Source of the DNA: Soonwooa sp. | GTDB lineage: Bacteria > Bacteroidota > Bacteroidia > Flavobacteriales > Weeksellaceae | Direction: 5' to 3' | NCBI RefSeq assembly: GCF_030151385.1 | Contig: NZ_JASLDS010000053.1 | Span: forward strand, 78,214-142,213 | DNA length: 64,000 nt | Part shown: in pieces, positions 25,269 through 33,992 of the stretch | How the letters are laid out: each line of letters begins with the position of its first letter | Position numbering within the stretch: position 1 is the stretch's first letter | Notes under the pieces: generated by a model | Databases searched by the model: none | What the model saw: only the letters and a program-made list of their open reading frames with translations | Told to the model about the DNA's origin: nothing | Program-made: the position numbers and the translations under genes

Positions 25269-25703
25269 TTACAAATTAACAACGACACCTAAGCCGCCAC
25301 GATTTCCTAATTCTACGAAACCACCAATTTTGTCTGTGAAGAAGTATCTAACGCCAACGTGCGCTCCAAAATCAAAAGTGTCTCCTAATACTCCTAGAGT
25401 CACTCCTGGATAAATATCCAATTTGCTATCTAGATTTAATAAATCATGCAAGTGATAGTTGAATCGACCATGAATTGAAAAATCAGATTTGTGGTCGTTT
25501 TTCCCAAAATACAGACCTAGACCTGCTCCCACCGAAATGGCATCTGCAATACCATAATCATAACTACCTTTAAGACCTAAGCCTTCGCTTCCATAAAAAT
25601 TAAGACCTGCTTGTACTTTTTGATCGCCTTGTCCATTCCAAGCTTGCGCCGAAGCTGTTGTCATCATAAAGCAACCTAAAGCTGCTAACATCAATTTCTT
25701 CAT
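25269..25703 (-). CDS. Small outer membrane beta-barrel protein
   Basis: 144 residues. The signal peptide MKKLMLAALGCFMMTTASAQ is followed by AWNGQGDQKVQAGLNFYG. Repeated amphipathic strands with G-rich turns fill the rest, to a C-terminal FVELGNRGGLGVVVNL. This matches an uncharacterised Chryseobacterium barrel family (DUF6646-like, from memory). First gene of a two-gene operon with the preceding entry. Confidence 0.85.
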   Translation of the reverse strand: MKKLMLAALGCFMMTTASAQAWNGQGDQKVQAGLNFYGSEGLGLKGSYDYGIADAISVGAGLGLYFGKNDHKSDFSIHGRFNYHLHDLLNLDSKLDIYPGVTLGVLGDTFDFGAHVGVRYFFTDKIGGFVELGNRGGLGVVVNL

Positions 25704-25729
25704 ATTTATTCTTCTAACTATCAGCTTAT

Positions 25730-25757
25730 CAAAAATAAGACCAATATTTTATGACAA
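25730..25757 (-). promoter_or_regulatory. Promoter of the beta-barrel operon
   Basis: On the minus strand, TTG (complement at 25755-25757), 17 bp, then TATTTTTG (complement at 25730-25737). This matches the Bacteroidetes -33/-7 pattern, 27 bp before the start codon. Confidence 0.7.
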
Positions 25758-26017
25758 GCATAATTATTTAGTAAAAAATAAGATGCTAAGTTGTTAAAAT
25801 CCTCACAATTAGCATATTTCATCATTAAATAACAATCAATCTTTAGATTTTTTTGATGAATTAAAACGTAAATCTTGCTTTTTGTTGCGGAATTTTAATA
25901 TAAAATAAGTTTTTTAGTAATACTTGTACTGAAAATAATAAGCAATTTAGAATTTTATTTCGTGCTTCAAATGCCACCTTTTTTAATTAATTTTGTCCTT
26001 TAGTTAAGATAAAAAGC
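25758..26017. other. Remaining intergenic region before menD
   Basis: The gap between the barrel gene and menD is 314 bp. Beyond the minus-strand promoter it is AT-rich and holds a -7-like TAATTTTG at 25988-25995 just before menD. No other structure was seen. Confidence 0.4.
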
Positions 26018-27682
26018 ATGAAACAATATTCTTCAATACGCAGTGTACAGATTCTCGGACATGTGTTAGAACATTATGGTATCGACAGGATTGTTGTATC
26101 TCCAGGTTCGCGCAATGCACCTTTGGCAATACACTTTTCTGAGTTAGACTCTATGCAATGTTATAGTATTGTGGATGAGCGTGCTGCAGCATTTGTTGGA
26201 ATGGGAATGGCAAAAGTGCTTAAAAAACCAGTTGCATTAACGTGTACAAGTGGTTCGGCAGCAACCAATTATTACCCTGCAATTGTTGAAGCTTTTTATC
26301 AAAATGTTCCTTTGTTGATTTTGACAGCCGATAGACCAACGGATTTTGTCGATATTTTTGATGGACAAACAATTCGTCAAAACCATCTTTATCAGCAGCA
26401 TTCCTATGGTGATTTTCAATTAAAGGAAGATAAAGAGGAGAATTCTTACGACTTTAATCTAGAAACAGTAAAAAAAGCAGTAGAGCTTTGCATCGAAAAA
26501 AGTGGTCCTGTACACATCAATATACCATTGAGTGAGCCACTTTATAACTTGGTTACAGAACTTCCAATTTTACCTAAAGTTGAATCAACGATTCAGAAAA
26601 AGAAATTTGACTTACTTCCCAATCTTGTTGCCGAGTGGAATACTTCTAAACGAATTTTAATTTTGGTTGGAAGTCAAGATCCGAATCCTGAATTGCAAAT
26701 GCAGCTATCACAATTGGTGAAAAATCATAGTGCAGTTATTCTGACAGAAGTAACGTCTAACCTTGATAATGAAAAATTCTTTTCACATATCGATCGCTAT
26801 ATTTTTAATTTTGGTGAAGAGGATTTTAAAAACTATGCTCCGGATTTATTAATTACAGTTGGGCAAAATGTGGTTTCGAAAAAGGTTAAAAATTTCCTGC
26901 GCAAAGCCAAACCAAAACACCATTGGCATGTTGACGAAAACTGGCAACCAGATACTTACTTCGTTTTAGATAGAAATATTGAAGCAAAGCCTGAAGTATT
27001 TTTCGCTAAGTTGTTAAATAATATCACATTAGAGCCATCATCATATTACAATCTTTGGGATGTTTTGAGAGACAAAATGGATGCACGTCACGATGCTACA
27101 CTTCCCAAAATAGGCTTTTCGGATTTCTATTTGTTTAAAATGCTTTCGGAGGTTATTCCTGCTGATTACAAGATTCATTTTTCTAATAGCTCAGCAATTC
27201 GTTACGCACAATTATTTGACTTTAATAAATACGATTGCTATTGTAATCGTGGGACAAGTGGCATCGATGGTTGTACATCAACGGCAATGGGATTTGCAAT
27301 GATGACAGACACGCCGACAATCCTTGTTACTGGTGATATTAGCTTTTTCTACGATATCAACGGGCTTTGGAATCAATATATTCCGCCATATACTAGAATT
27401 GTAATTTTTAATAATGGTGAGGGTAATATTTTCAGAATTATTCCTGGACCGAGTGATACCAATGCTGTGGATGAGTTAATTGCGACACAACATCACAGAA
27501 GTGCCGAACTTTTGGCAAAACATTTTGGTTTCGATTATATAAAAGCGGAGGACGAATTGAGTCTCGATCGTGTGATTGATAATTTCTTTAAGCCAGGTCA
27601 AAAACCCAAAATACTTGAAGTCATGACGCAAAGTTCACAAAACGAAGACAAACTAAAAGATTATTTTGAAAATCTGAAGTAA
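26018..27682 (+). CDS. menD: 2-succinyl-5-enolpyruvyl-6-hydroxy-3-cyclohexene-1-carboxylate synthase
   Basis: Thiamine diphosphate enzyme of menaquinone synthesis that joins isochorismate and 2-oxoglutarate. 554 residues, normal length. VVSPGSRNAPLAI near the start and TCTSGSAATNYYPAIVEA are MenD blocks. CNRGTSGIDGCTSTA precedes the ThDP-binding GDISFFYDINGLW, and FNNGEGNIFRIIPGP follows. The gene is convergent with the pabC-like gene, with 3 bp between stops. Confidence 0.96.
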   Translation: MKQYSSIRSVQILGHVLEHYGIDRIVVSPGSRNAPLAIHFSELDSMQCYSIVDERAAAFVGMGMAKVLKKPVALTCTSGSAATNYYPAIVEAFYQNVPLLILTADRPTDFVDIFDGQTIRQNHLYQQHSYGDFQLKEDKEENSYDFNLETVKKAVELCIEKSGPVHINIPLSEPLYNLVTELPILPKVESTIQKKKFDLLPNLVAEWNTSKRILILVGSQDPNPELQMQLSQLVKNHSAVILTEVTSNLDNEKFFSHIDRYIFNFGEEDFKNYAPDLLITVGQNVVSKKVKNFLRKAKPKHHWHVDENWQPDTYFVLDRNIEAKPEVFFAKLLNNITLEPSSYYNLWDVLRDKMDARHDATLPKIGFSDFYLFKMLSEVIPADYKIHFSNSSAIRYAQLFDFNKYDCYCNRGTSGIDGCTSTAMGFAMMTDTPTILVTGDISFFYDINGLWNQYIPPYTRIVIFNNGEGNIFRIIPGPSDTNAVDELIATQHHRSAELLAKHFGFDYIKAEDELSLDRVIDNFFKPGQKPKILEVMTQSSQNEDKLKDYFENLK

Positions 27683-27685
27683 AGC

Positions 27686-28315
27686 TTACAAATCGTCGAG
27701 GTCCACAATTCTTTTGGGAAGATTAATAATTTTTGAAATAGGATAAATAAAGTTTTCATCAAAATCATTCATCGCGTTAATGATTTGAAAATGAGAAAAC
27801 TCCTGAATATTTTCAAGAGAGATTGTTGCGGTTTTTATTTGATTTTGATTAAGGAGATATTGTCTTTGGACACCATTTAACAAATAAGTTTCTGGCGTGT
27901 ACCAAGTTTTATCTTTTAAGAAAAGTAAATTACTAAAACTCGTATCAGTCACATTTCCGTTTTGGACAATGATAATTTCTTGCGCATTAGATTTTTGTTT
28001 TAAAATATCAATTTCTCTTCGGTTAAGATACTTGAATCTATAATCGAGATTGTCGTCGGTAACTAATTCAAAATCTTCAATTTCTGAAATCGCATAAGGT
28101 AACATCTGTGTTTTGAAATTGTTTTCCAAATCATAAACCAATCGGAATTTGTACAAGCCGTCTTCATCGTGATTTAGAATTTTATAAATGTCCAAAACAT
28201 CGATTCGACATTCTTTTTGGAAATGCAAAAAAGTCTCATTCATTCGCTTTTGATGCCAATCGGCGAGAAAGATTTTTTGGTCTTTCACTTTGATACTTTC
28301 AATAAATTGGAGCAT
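27686..28315 (-). CDS. Aminotransferase class IV family protein, aminodeoxychorismate lyase-like
   Basis: 209 residues, shorter than the usual PabC (about 270). LADWHQKRMNETFLHF gives the N-terminal PLP-phosphate Arg region, FKYLNRREIDILKQK fits the PLP lysine region, and VTDTSFSNLLFLKDKTWYTP fits the class IV substrate loop. It overlaps the pabB-like gene by 17 bp, so it is the partner that releases pyruvate from aminodeoxychorismate to give 4-aminobenzoate. Compact variants of this kind are common in Bacteroidetes. Confidence 0.85.
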   Translation of the reverse strand: MLQFIESIKVKDQKIFLADWHQKRMNETFLHFQKECRIDVLDIYKILNHDEDGLYKFRLVYDLENNFKTQMLPYAISEIEDFELVTDDNLDYRFKYLNRREIDILKQKSNAQEIIIVQNGNVTDTSFSNLLFLKDKTWYTPETYLLNGVQRQYLLNQNQIKTATISLENIQEFSHFQIINAMNDFDENFIYPISKIINLPKRIVDLDDL

Positions 28316-29276
28316 AGATTTTATTTTTCATTTCTTCGTATTCGTCAAGTAATTGACTTTGATGTGTGATGCCGCCACCGCTTTTGAAAACATAATTTTC
28401 GCCTTGCTTTTCGATAAAGCGAATCATCACGCAAGAATCCAAATCTTTGCCGTCAAAATATCCACAAATGCCAGAATAAAAACCGCGATCATATTGTTCG
28501 GCTTCCAAAATAATTTCCAAAGTTTTCTTTTTGGGCGCACCAAGAATAGAACCAGCTGGCAAAAGAAGATTAAGGATTGTTCCTATTTTGTTTTGAAATT
28601 TTGGTTTCAAAGTTCCCGAAATTTCCGAGCTCATCGCAAATAGATTTTTCTGTTGGGTTTGGATAAAATCAATGCGCTGAAATTCGTCCACTTTAACATC
28701 ATTAGCAACAATGCTGAGGTCATTTCTAAGCAAATCAACAACAGTATAATGTTCGGCTTTCTCTTTGATGTTGGCTTTTAGAAGTTCTTTTGCGTTTGGG
28801 ATATTGGCGTCAATGGTGCCTTTCATTGGATGTGTCGAAATTTTGTTATTTCTAATTTCAATAAAAGTTTCGGGAGAGAAAAAAACAATTTTTTCGGGAA
28901 TGCAAGCTTTATATTTCGCTTTAGAATGTGCAAAAATTTCTTCCAAAGAATAATTAATGTCGATGGGTGTTTGCCTTGTATAATTAACCAAATAAGAATT
29001 TCCTTTTCGAAGATTTTCTTGAACTAAATTAAATCCTTTTTTATAAGTTTCTAAATTTTCAATCTTAAAGTTAAGCTTAAAATTAGAATTGTTAAATTGT
29101 AAGTTATCAATGTTTTGGTAATTTGGAAAATCAATTTTAATATTTGTTTTTTCTAATTCATCTTCCGTTAAAAGAATCATTTTGTTTTTCAGAAAATCAA
29201 TAAAAAAAACAAAGGGCATCTGTGACAAAGAAAGTTTGTCAATCGCAGCAAAATCAAAATCAATTTCTTGTAACAT
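28299..29276 (-). CDS. pabB: Aminodeoxychorismate synthase component I-like
   Basis: 325 residues from the ATG at 29276. The longer start at 29315 falls inside the promoter and is rejected. Chorismate-binding core motifs: GNSYLVNYTRQTPI, TFIEIRNNKISTHPMKGTID, VDLLRNDLSIVA, GAPKKKTLEIILEAEQYDRGFYSGICGYF. The N-terminal accessory half of TrpE/PabB is absent, leaving only the catalytic domain. With the overlapping class IV gene it forms the pABA branch of folate synthesis. PabA is not in the window. Confidence 0.9.
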   Translation of the reverse strand: MLQEIDFDFAAIDKLSLSQMPFVFFIDFLKNKMILLTEDELEKTNIKIDFPNYQNIDNLQFNNSNFKLNFKIENLETYKKGFNLVQENLRKGNSYLVNYTRQTPIDINYSLEEIFAHSKAKYKACIPEKIVFFSPETFIEIRNNKISTHPMKGTIDANIPNAKELLKANIKEKAEHYTVVDLLRNDLSIVANDVKVDEFQRIDFIQTQQKNLFAMSSEISGTLKPKFQNKIGTILNLLLPAGSILGAPKKKTLEIILEAEQYDRGFYSGICGYFDGKDLDSCVMIRFIEKQGENYVFKSGGGITHQSQLLDEYEEMKNKIYAPIY

Positions 29277-29299
29277 TCTTTTATTAGGCTTTGAAGCTT

Positions 29300-29307
29300 T
29301 ATTTTTG
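29300..29307 (+). promoter_or_regulatory. -7 element for the rightward membrane-protein gene
   Basis: TATTTTTG lies 20 bp before the ATG at 29328. It overlaps the divergent pabB promoter region. No TTG at the proper distance was found. Confidence 0.45.
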
Positions 29308-29312
29308 CAGCT

Positions 29313-29344
29313 CAAATATAAATCAATATGCAGAATACTCCCAA
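29313..29344 (-). promoter_or_regulatory. Promoter of the pabB-like operon
   Basis: Minus-strand TTG (complement at 29342-29344), 21 bp, TATATTTG (complement at 29313-29320). It lies 36 bp before the chosen pabB start and overlaps the divergent gene start, so the two transcripts may interfere. Confidence 0.65.
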
Positions 29345-30041
29345 CAATTCTGAAATCAATATTGTTCTCTCGCGTGCATTTACCTTGTGGGCGAGCACGA
29401 CAAAGTTTCAGTTTGCTTTTAGTATATTTTATTTTTCAATACTTTTTGTGTTAGCATCTTTTGCTTTTACTTATTTTGGAATTAATGAAAAAGTGGATGC
29501 TTTTGCTCCTTTGTTAGAAAGTGATCAAAATGCTTTTATGGAAAAAATGAAAGAATTGGCTTTGACACCAGAATACACCAATTTTTTAATTGCCATTATC
29601 GCCATCAAAGCCATTGTGTTTCCGCTTAATATCGGAATGCAAAACGTCTTTGCTGTAAAAGAAAATGGGCAAGAACCAACTTTGAGCGACTTACTGGTAG
29701 GTTACCAAGGTGTTAGCTTTTTCAAATATTTTGCGTTTGGTATTTTTTGGAATTCTGTATTTTTCTTGCTTCCAACGCCCTTTGTAATTATTTGGATTTT
29801 GGTGTGCTTTTTTGTAAGCCCATTGATGTTTTTTCTGAATCAAAATAGTTTTAAATCCATTGCGATAACATTTACGGTTCTTAGGACTAAATTTTTGTTG
29901 GTTTTGGTGTGTACTATTGTCGCAATATTCTTTTCATATTCGGGACTTTTGATGTTCGGATTTGGGATATTATTGACATTTCCGTTTTGGAATGCCATCA
30001 TCTATGCCTGTTTTCGACATGTTTTTGTAATTAAACATTAA
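29328..30041 (+). CDS. Multi-pass membrane protein, function unknown
   Basis: 237 residues with about five hydrophobic segments (about 28-50, 80-105, 130-150, 155-175, 190-225). Two conserved-looking loops are NIGMQNVFAVKENGQEP and FFLNQNSFKSIAITF. It is paralogous in topology to the next gene, and together they resemble the DUF975/glycerophosphoryl-diester-like membrane families. I do not recognise a function. Databases often call the next gene a beta-carotene monooxygenase without support. Confidence 0.75.
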   Translation: MQNTPNNSEINIVLSRAFTLWASTTKFQFAFSIFYFSILFVLASFAFTYFGINEKVDAFAPLLESDQNAFMEKMKELALTPEYTNFLIAIIAIKAIVFPLNIGMQNVFAVKENGQEPTLSDLLVGYQGVSFFKYFAFGIFWNSVFFLLPTPFVIIWILVCFFVSPLMFFLNQNSFKSIAITFTVLRTKFLLVLVCTIVAIFFSYSGLLMFGFGILLTFPFWNAIIYACFRHVFVIKH

Positions 30042-30106
30042 AATTTTTATTTAATTAATCTAAATAATTAGAAAAAATTGTAATTTGGAACAACAAAATA
30101 TAAAAT

Positions 30107-30835
30107 ATGGAAACATTCAACGAATTTGATTCACAAGGAAAAGTTCCGGCAAGGAACACGGGCGACATTATTTCTCATGCTTTTGAGACGTACAAAGGGG
30201 TAATTCTTTACGCAATTGTTACAATGGTATTATATTTTATAATATCTTTTGTAGTACAGGCAATTTCTGGTTTTAACTCGCAAGCAGTTTATCAGGAGAT
30301 TATTTCATCTGGCGGGCAAATCGATTATTTTGCGATACCAGGTATTAGAACTTATTATGGTTTTTCTGCTTTATTTGGATTATTACTATCGCCTTTATTT
30401 TTAGGTTTAATCTATATTTCGCATAAAGTAAACACAAAACAGCAGGTTGCGTTTGGAGATTTATTTTATGCATACAAAGAGAATCTTGTTAATATCTTAA
30501 TTTATAGTTTAATAACTGGGATTATTAGTTCAATAGGTTTTTCACTTTGTGTAATTCCTGGTTTATTAGTAATGCCTTTATTTTTTATTGGTTATCCAAT
30601 TTTGTTATTTGAAAAAGCAAGTGCTATGGATGCGCTTTCTAAGTCATTTAACATTGCAAAAGATAACTACGGAACATTTTTAGGGGTTGCAATTTTGGCA
30701 TTCCTTATTAGTATCGCTGGTATTATATTGTGTGGTATTGGTCTTTTGGTAACTTTGCCATTTTATCTAACAGCGGCTTATTCATTGTATGTTGCATTTG
30801 TTGGTCTACCAAAACAAATTACCTATAATCCTTAA
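30107..30835 (+). CDS. Multi-pass membrane protein, function unknown
   Basis: 242 residues with about five helices. ISHAFETYKGVILYAIV and FEKASAMDALSKSFNIAKDNYG are the typical cytosolic loops of small integral membrane proteins that recur in Bacteroidetes. Followed 17 bp later by the AI-2E family transporter gene, so they are probably coexpressed. No catalytic residue pattern is visible. The carotenoid-cleavage label used for relatives is not supported by the sequence. Confidence 0.78.
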   Translation: METFNEFDSQGKVPARNTGDIISHAFETYKGVILYAIVTMVLYFIISFVVQAISGFNSQAVYQEIISSGGQIDYFAIPGIRTYYGFSALFGLLLSPLFLGLIYISHKVNTKQQVAFGDLFYAYKENLVNILIYSLITGIISSIGFSLCVIPGLLVMPLFFIGYPILLFEKASAMDALSKSFNIAKDNYGTFLGVAILAFLISIAGIILCGIGLLVTLPFYLTAAYSLYVAFVGLPKQITYNP

Positions 30836-30852
30836 AATTTAAAATAATTAAA

Positions 30853-31947
30853 GTGCCTAATTCTGAAAAACAAATTAGTGGCAACATCATAAAACAAATA
30901 GCTCTCATAATACTAATTGTAACATTAGTTGGACTTATTTGTTATAATCTTGCTCTTTTTATTCCATCATTATTAGGCGCTTTAACTTTATACATTATTT
31001 CGAGAAAGTATCTTCTTTATCTTCTCGAACAAAAACACTGGAAGCCTGCTATTGCAGCTACAGTCATTATTCTTGCAACTTTGGTTGTTCTTATCCTACC
31101 TGTCTATTGGATTGTTGATATGCTGATTGCCAAGCTTGGAAATGCCCAAGCCTATATGGGAAAATTTAACGAGTTTATTGATAAAATCCATACTTATGTC
31201 TACTCTCAAATCCATGTCGATCTTCTTAGTAAGGAAAATCTTGACAAGCTAAAAGCAGCCGCTGGAAGATTTTCGACTTCAGCACTTAGTACGACATTTA
31301 ACACTTTTACGATTATTTTTTCGATGTACTTCATCTTGTACTTTATGTTGGTAAGTCCAAGGAAATTCGAAAAACTTCTTACCAATGCAGCGCCTTTCAA
31401 AAAAGCAAACATTAATCTATTAGGCGAAAAAATCCGAAAAATGGTGATTGCCAATGCTATCGGGATTCCTGTAGTTGCTTTAGGACAAGGTTTGGTTGGC
31501 TTGGTCGGTTATTTCATATTTGGAGCGCCAAGTCCTGTGTTATTATTTGCACTAACATTTGTGTCGAGCATGATTCCTATTGTTGGAGCAGCAATTGTTT
31601 ATGTCCCTGTATGTATTTTTATGATTGCTGAAGGTCAAACTGGTCCAGGATTAGGACTTGCGGTATATTGTTTGGTCGTTGTTGGACTAACTGACAATTT
31701 ATTACGATTTACACTCCTTAAAAAATTAGAAAATATCCATCCTCTTAACACCGTTTTCGGAATTATTGCGGGGATGAATATCTTTGGATTTTTAGGTTTG
31801 ATTTTTGGTCCTATTCTAGTGTCGGTTACGGTTTTGTTGATTCAGGTGTATCGCGACGAATTCTCAGACGACAATGATGATGGTCCAAAAGATATTGTGA
31901 TGCCTAACAATGGTGAACTCGAACAAAAAATAGATATAATCATATAA
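30853..31947 (+). CDS. AI-2E family transporter (PerM/TqsA type)
   Basis: 364 residues from a GTG start at 30853. The next ATG would remove two helices. About eight helices are arranged as paired hairpins. IVVALGQGLVGLVGYFIFGA and the conserved MIPIVGAAIVYVPVCI and NPLNTVFGIIAGMNIFG-type segments mark the family. Some members export AI-2 and others act as sodium/proton antiporters, so the substrate is open. Its stop overlaps the next ATG by one base. Confidence 0.9.
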   Translation: MPNSEKQISGNIIKQIALIILIVTLVGLICYNLALFIPSLLGALTLYIISRKYLLYLLEQKHWKPAIAATVIILATLVVLILPVYWIVDMLIAKLGNAQAYMGKFNEFIDKIHTYVYSQIHVDLLSKENLDKLKAAAGRFSTSALSTTFNTFTIIFSMYFILYFMLVSPRKFEKLLTNAAPFKKANINLLGEKIRKMVIANAIGIPVVALGQGLVGLVGYFIFGAPSPVLLFALTFVSSMIPIVGAAIVYVPVCIFMIAEGQTGPGLGLAVYCLVVVGLTDNLLRFTLLKKLENIHPLNTVFGIIAGMNIFGFLGLIFGPILVSVTVLLIQVYRDEFSDDNDDGPKDIVMPNNGELEQKIDIII

Positions 31948-32201
31948 TGACGCCAGAAATTCTGCAAGAGCTTTGCAAAGTAAAAATGCCTTATGGTAAA
32001 TACAAAGACCAATGGATTATTGACCTTCCAATCTCTTATTTGGAATGGTTTAACCGCAAAGGTTTTCCTCAGAATAAATTAGGTTCGCAACTGGCAACAA
32101 TATATGAAGTTAAATTAAATGGTCTAGATCATATTTTTGCTGCTATTCGTGAGCACAAAAAGCCTGAAGCACCTACTAAACCTCGGGTTTACAAATTGTA
32201 G
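31947..32201 (+). CDS. DUF3820 family small protein
   Basis: 84 residues. KMPYGKYKDQWIIDLPISYL matches the DUF3820 core (phenylalanine/glycine turn, then DLP.YL.WF), and EWFNRKGFP follows. It may bind nucleotide or serve as a small helper protein, but its function is unknown. Coupled to the transporter gene by a one-base overlap. Confidence 0.85.
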   Translation: MTPEILQELCKVKMPYGKYKDQWIIDLPISYLEWFNRKGFPQNKLGSQLATIYEVKLNGLDHIFAAIREHKKPEAPTKPRVYKL

Positions 32202-32258
32202 TTTTCTTTCCTAAAATCTTTTTTAGCATTAAAATCTTTGTTTTTGTATTTTTAGAAG

Positions 32259-33860
32259 ATGGAAGCTTATCCTTATTCTAAAGTTAAACGACTTGGGTTT
32301 TGTATTATTTTATTTTTTCTATTGGCTAATTTTAGTTTAGCTCAAAATAGAAAGGATGAAATCAATACGCTGATTACTAAAGCGCAACAATATAAATTCA
32401 AAGATTGGACAAAAGCGGAAAGTCTTCTAAGTGAAGCACAGAAACAAGCAAAGACACAAGAAGAACTTGGCGATTTTTATATAGAAGCTTCTAAAATATA
32501 TTCTGAAACCAACCGTTTTGACATCGCACTGGATTATTCTAGGAAAGCTTACAATATTTTTTATAAAACATCACCACAGAAAATTGCTGAGATTGATGAT
32601 ATGTTCGCTTTTGTGTACACGCAACTTAACGACACGCCAAAGGCGATAGAGTATTACAAAAAACTATTAGCAGAGCACATTAAGAATGCAAATACTTACG
32701 AGGAAATAAAAACCTACAACAATCTTGGTAATGCTTTTTTCGTGCTAAAAAAGCTAGACTCTTCTAATTATTATTTTTCTAAAGCTTTAACAAGGCTTGA
32801 TGCTTTTAACAAACCAGAACTCAAAGTTTATGTTCTTGCGAATTTGGGAAAAGTAGCCTCTTTTCAGGGAGAGAAGAAAAAGGCTCTCGATTATTTGGAA
32901 CAAGCAGAAGCTATTCTTAATACTGATAAAATTGAAAATCCAAAGGCTTTTTCTTTAGTATATTTCTACTTGATTAATTATTACAATAGTGTTGGTCTAC
33001 ATGATAAAGCGCTTGGTTATGTTAAAAAAATGGATCAATATACCAATAAGGCCAATCCTAATTTCGTGTATCGCGATTTGTTATGGGCAACTTATAACAC
33101 CTATTTGGATCAAAAAGATTATAAAAATGCTGCCTATAGTTTTAAAACTTATGATTCTATTCGGGAACAATTAAATATTGAGGAAAAAGCGGTAAGTGTG
33201 GAACGAACAAAGCTAAAACACGATTACGAATCTCAAAAAAAGATTGATGAATTAATTCAAGATAAAAGGCAAAGTTACTACATCGCTGGTGCAATCTTTC
33301 TCTTGTTGTGTATTGTGATTTCGGTTTTGGCTGTTATTAATTATAGAAATAAAGTATCTAAGCTAGAGCTCGAAAAACTTCTACAAGTTGCTAGAACCAA
33401 CAAATTAGAAATTGAAAACCACATGAAAGAAAAGCAACTCGTCTATAAATCGATTGAACAATCCAAAATCGAGGAGATTTTCAAATCTATAATGGAGCAA
33501 ATCGATCATCTTAAATTAAAAGTTCAGAATCAAAAAATAGTAGACGAAATTTCTCATATTATTTTGGAAATCAAGACCAATATGAAAACCAATTCTTGGG
33601 AAGAGTTTGAACATCATTTTGTGAACATTCATGAATCTTTCTATAAAAACCTTGAAGCAAAACATCCAGATTTAACAACCTATGATCGACGACTTGCTGC
33701 CATGATTTTGTTAAAGTTAAGTACCAAAGAAATTTCGAATCTTCTAAATGTAACTCCAAAAACCATTGAGAATTCTAGAACCAGACTTCGAAAAAAATTA
33801 AATCTTACCAATACACAATCAGATATTTATCAATATCTTAATTCTTTTACAAATTATTGA
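32259..33860 (+). CDS. TPR sensor with membrane helix and C-terminal LuxR-like HTH
   Basis: 533 residues. Signal peptide (about 12-29), then six or so TPR units (about 40-320) such as FDIALDYSRKAYNIFYKT and KDYKNAAYSFKTYDSI. One membrane helix lies near 345-365, a cytoplasmic coiled coil at about 370-430, and the HTH RLAAMILLKLSTKEISNLLN followed by VTPKTIENSRTRLRKKL (about 490-520). The layout puts a periplasmic protein-binding region over a DNA-binding domain on one chain, a common Bacteroidetes one-component design. Gene downstream: a T9SS protein. Confidence 0.88.
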   Translation: MEAYPYSKVKRLGFCIILFFLLANFSLAQNRKDEINTLITKAQQYKFKDWTKAESLLSEAQKQAKTQEELGDFYIEASKIYSETNRFDIALDYSRKAYNIFYKTSPQKIAEIDDMFAFVYTQLNDTPKAIEYYKKLLAEHIKNANTYEEIKTYNNLGNAFFVLKKLDSSNYYFSKALTRLDAFNKPELKVYVLANLGKVASFQGEKKKALDYLEQAEAILNTDKIENPKAFSLVYFYLINYYNSVGLHDKALGYVKKMDQYTNKANPNFVYRDLLWATYNTYLDQKDYKNAAYSFKTYDSIREQLNIEEKAVSVERTKLKHDYESQKKIDELIQDKRQSYYIAGAIFLLLCIVISVLAVINYRNKVSKLELEKLLQVARTNKLEIENHMKEKQLVYKSIEQSKIEEIFKSIMEQIDHLKLKVQNQKIVDEISHIILEIKTNMKTNSWEEFEHHFVNIHESFYKNLEAKHPDLTTYDRRLAAMILLKLSTKEISNLLNVTPKTIENSRTRLRKKLNLTNTQSDIYQYLNSFTNY

Positions 33861-33992
33861 TAATCAATATAAAACAAATTGACGTTGTAGTAAGTGTGTG
33901 TTGTAAAATGGCTAGTGTGTGCTAAGTGTGTGGTGCTTTTTTAGGTCAAAATTATTTTAATCAATTGCTTTGTACCAACAAATCAAAATATT

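Noticed and set aside
30107..30835. Beta-carotene monooxygenase label used for relatives
   Set aside because: The protein is a multi-helix membrane protein without the iron-binding histidines of carotenoid oxygenases.
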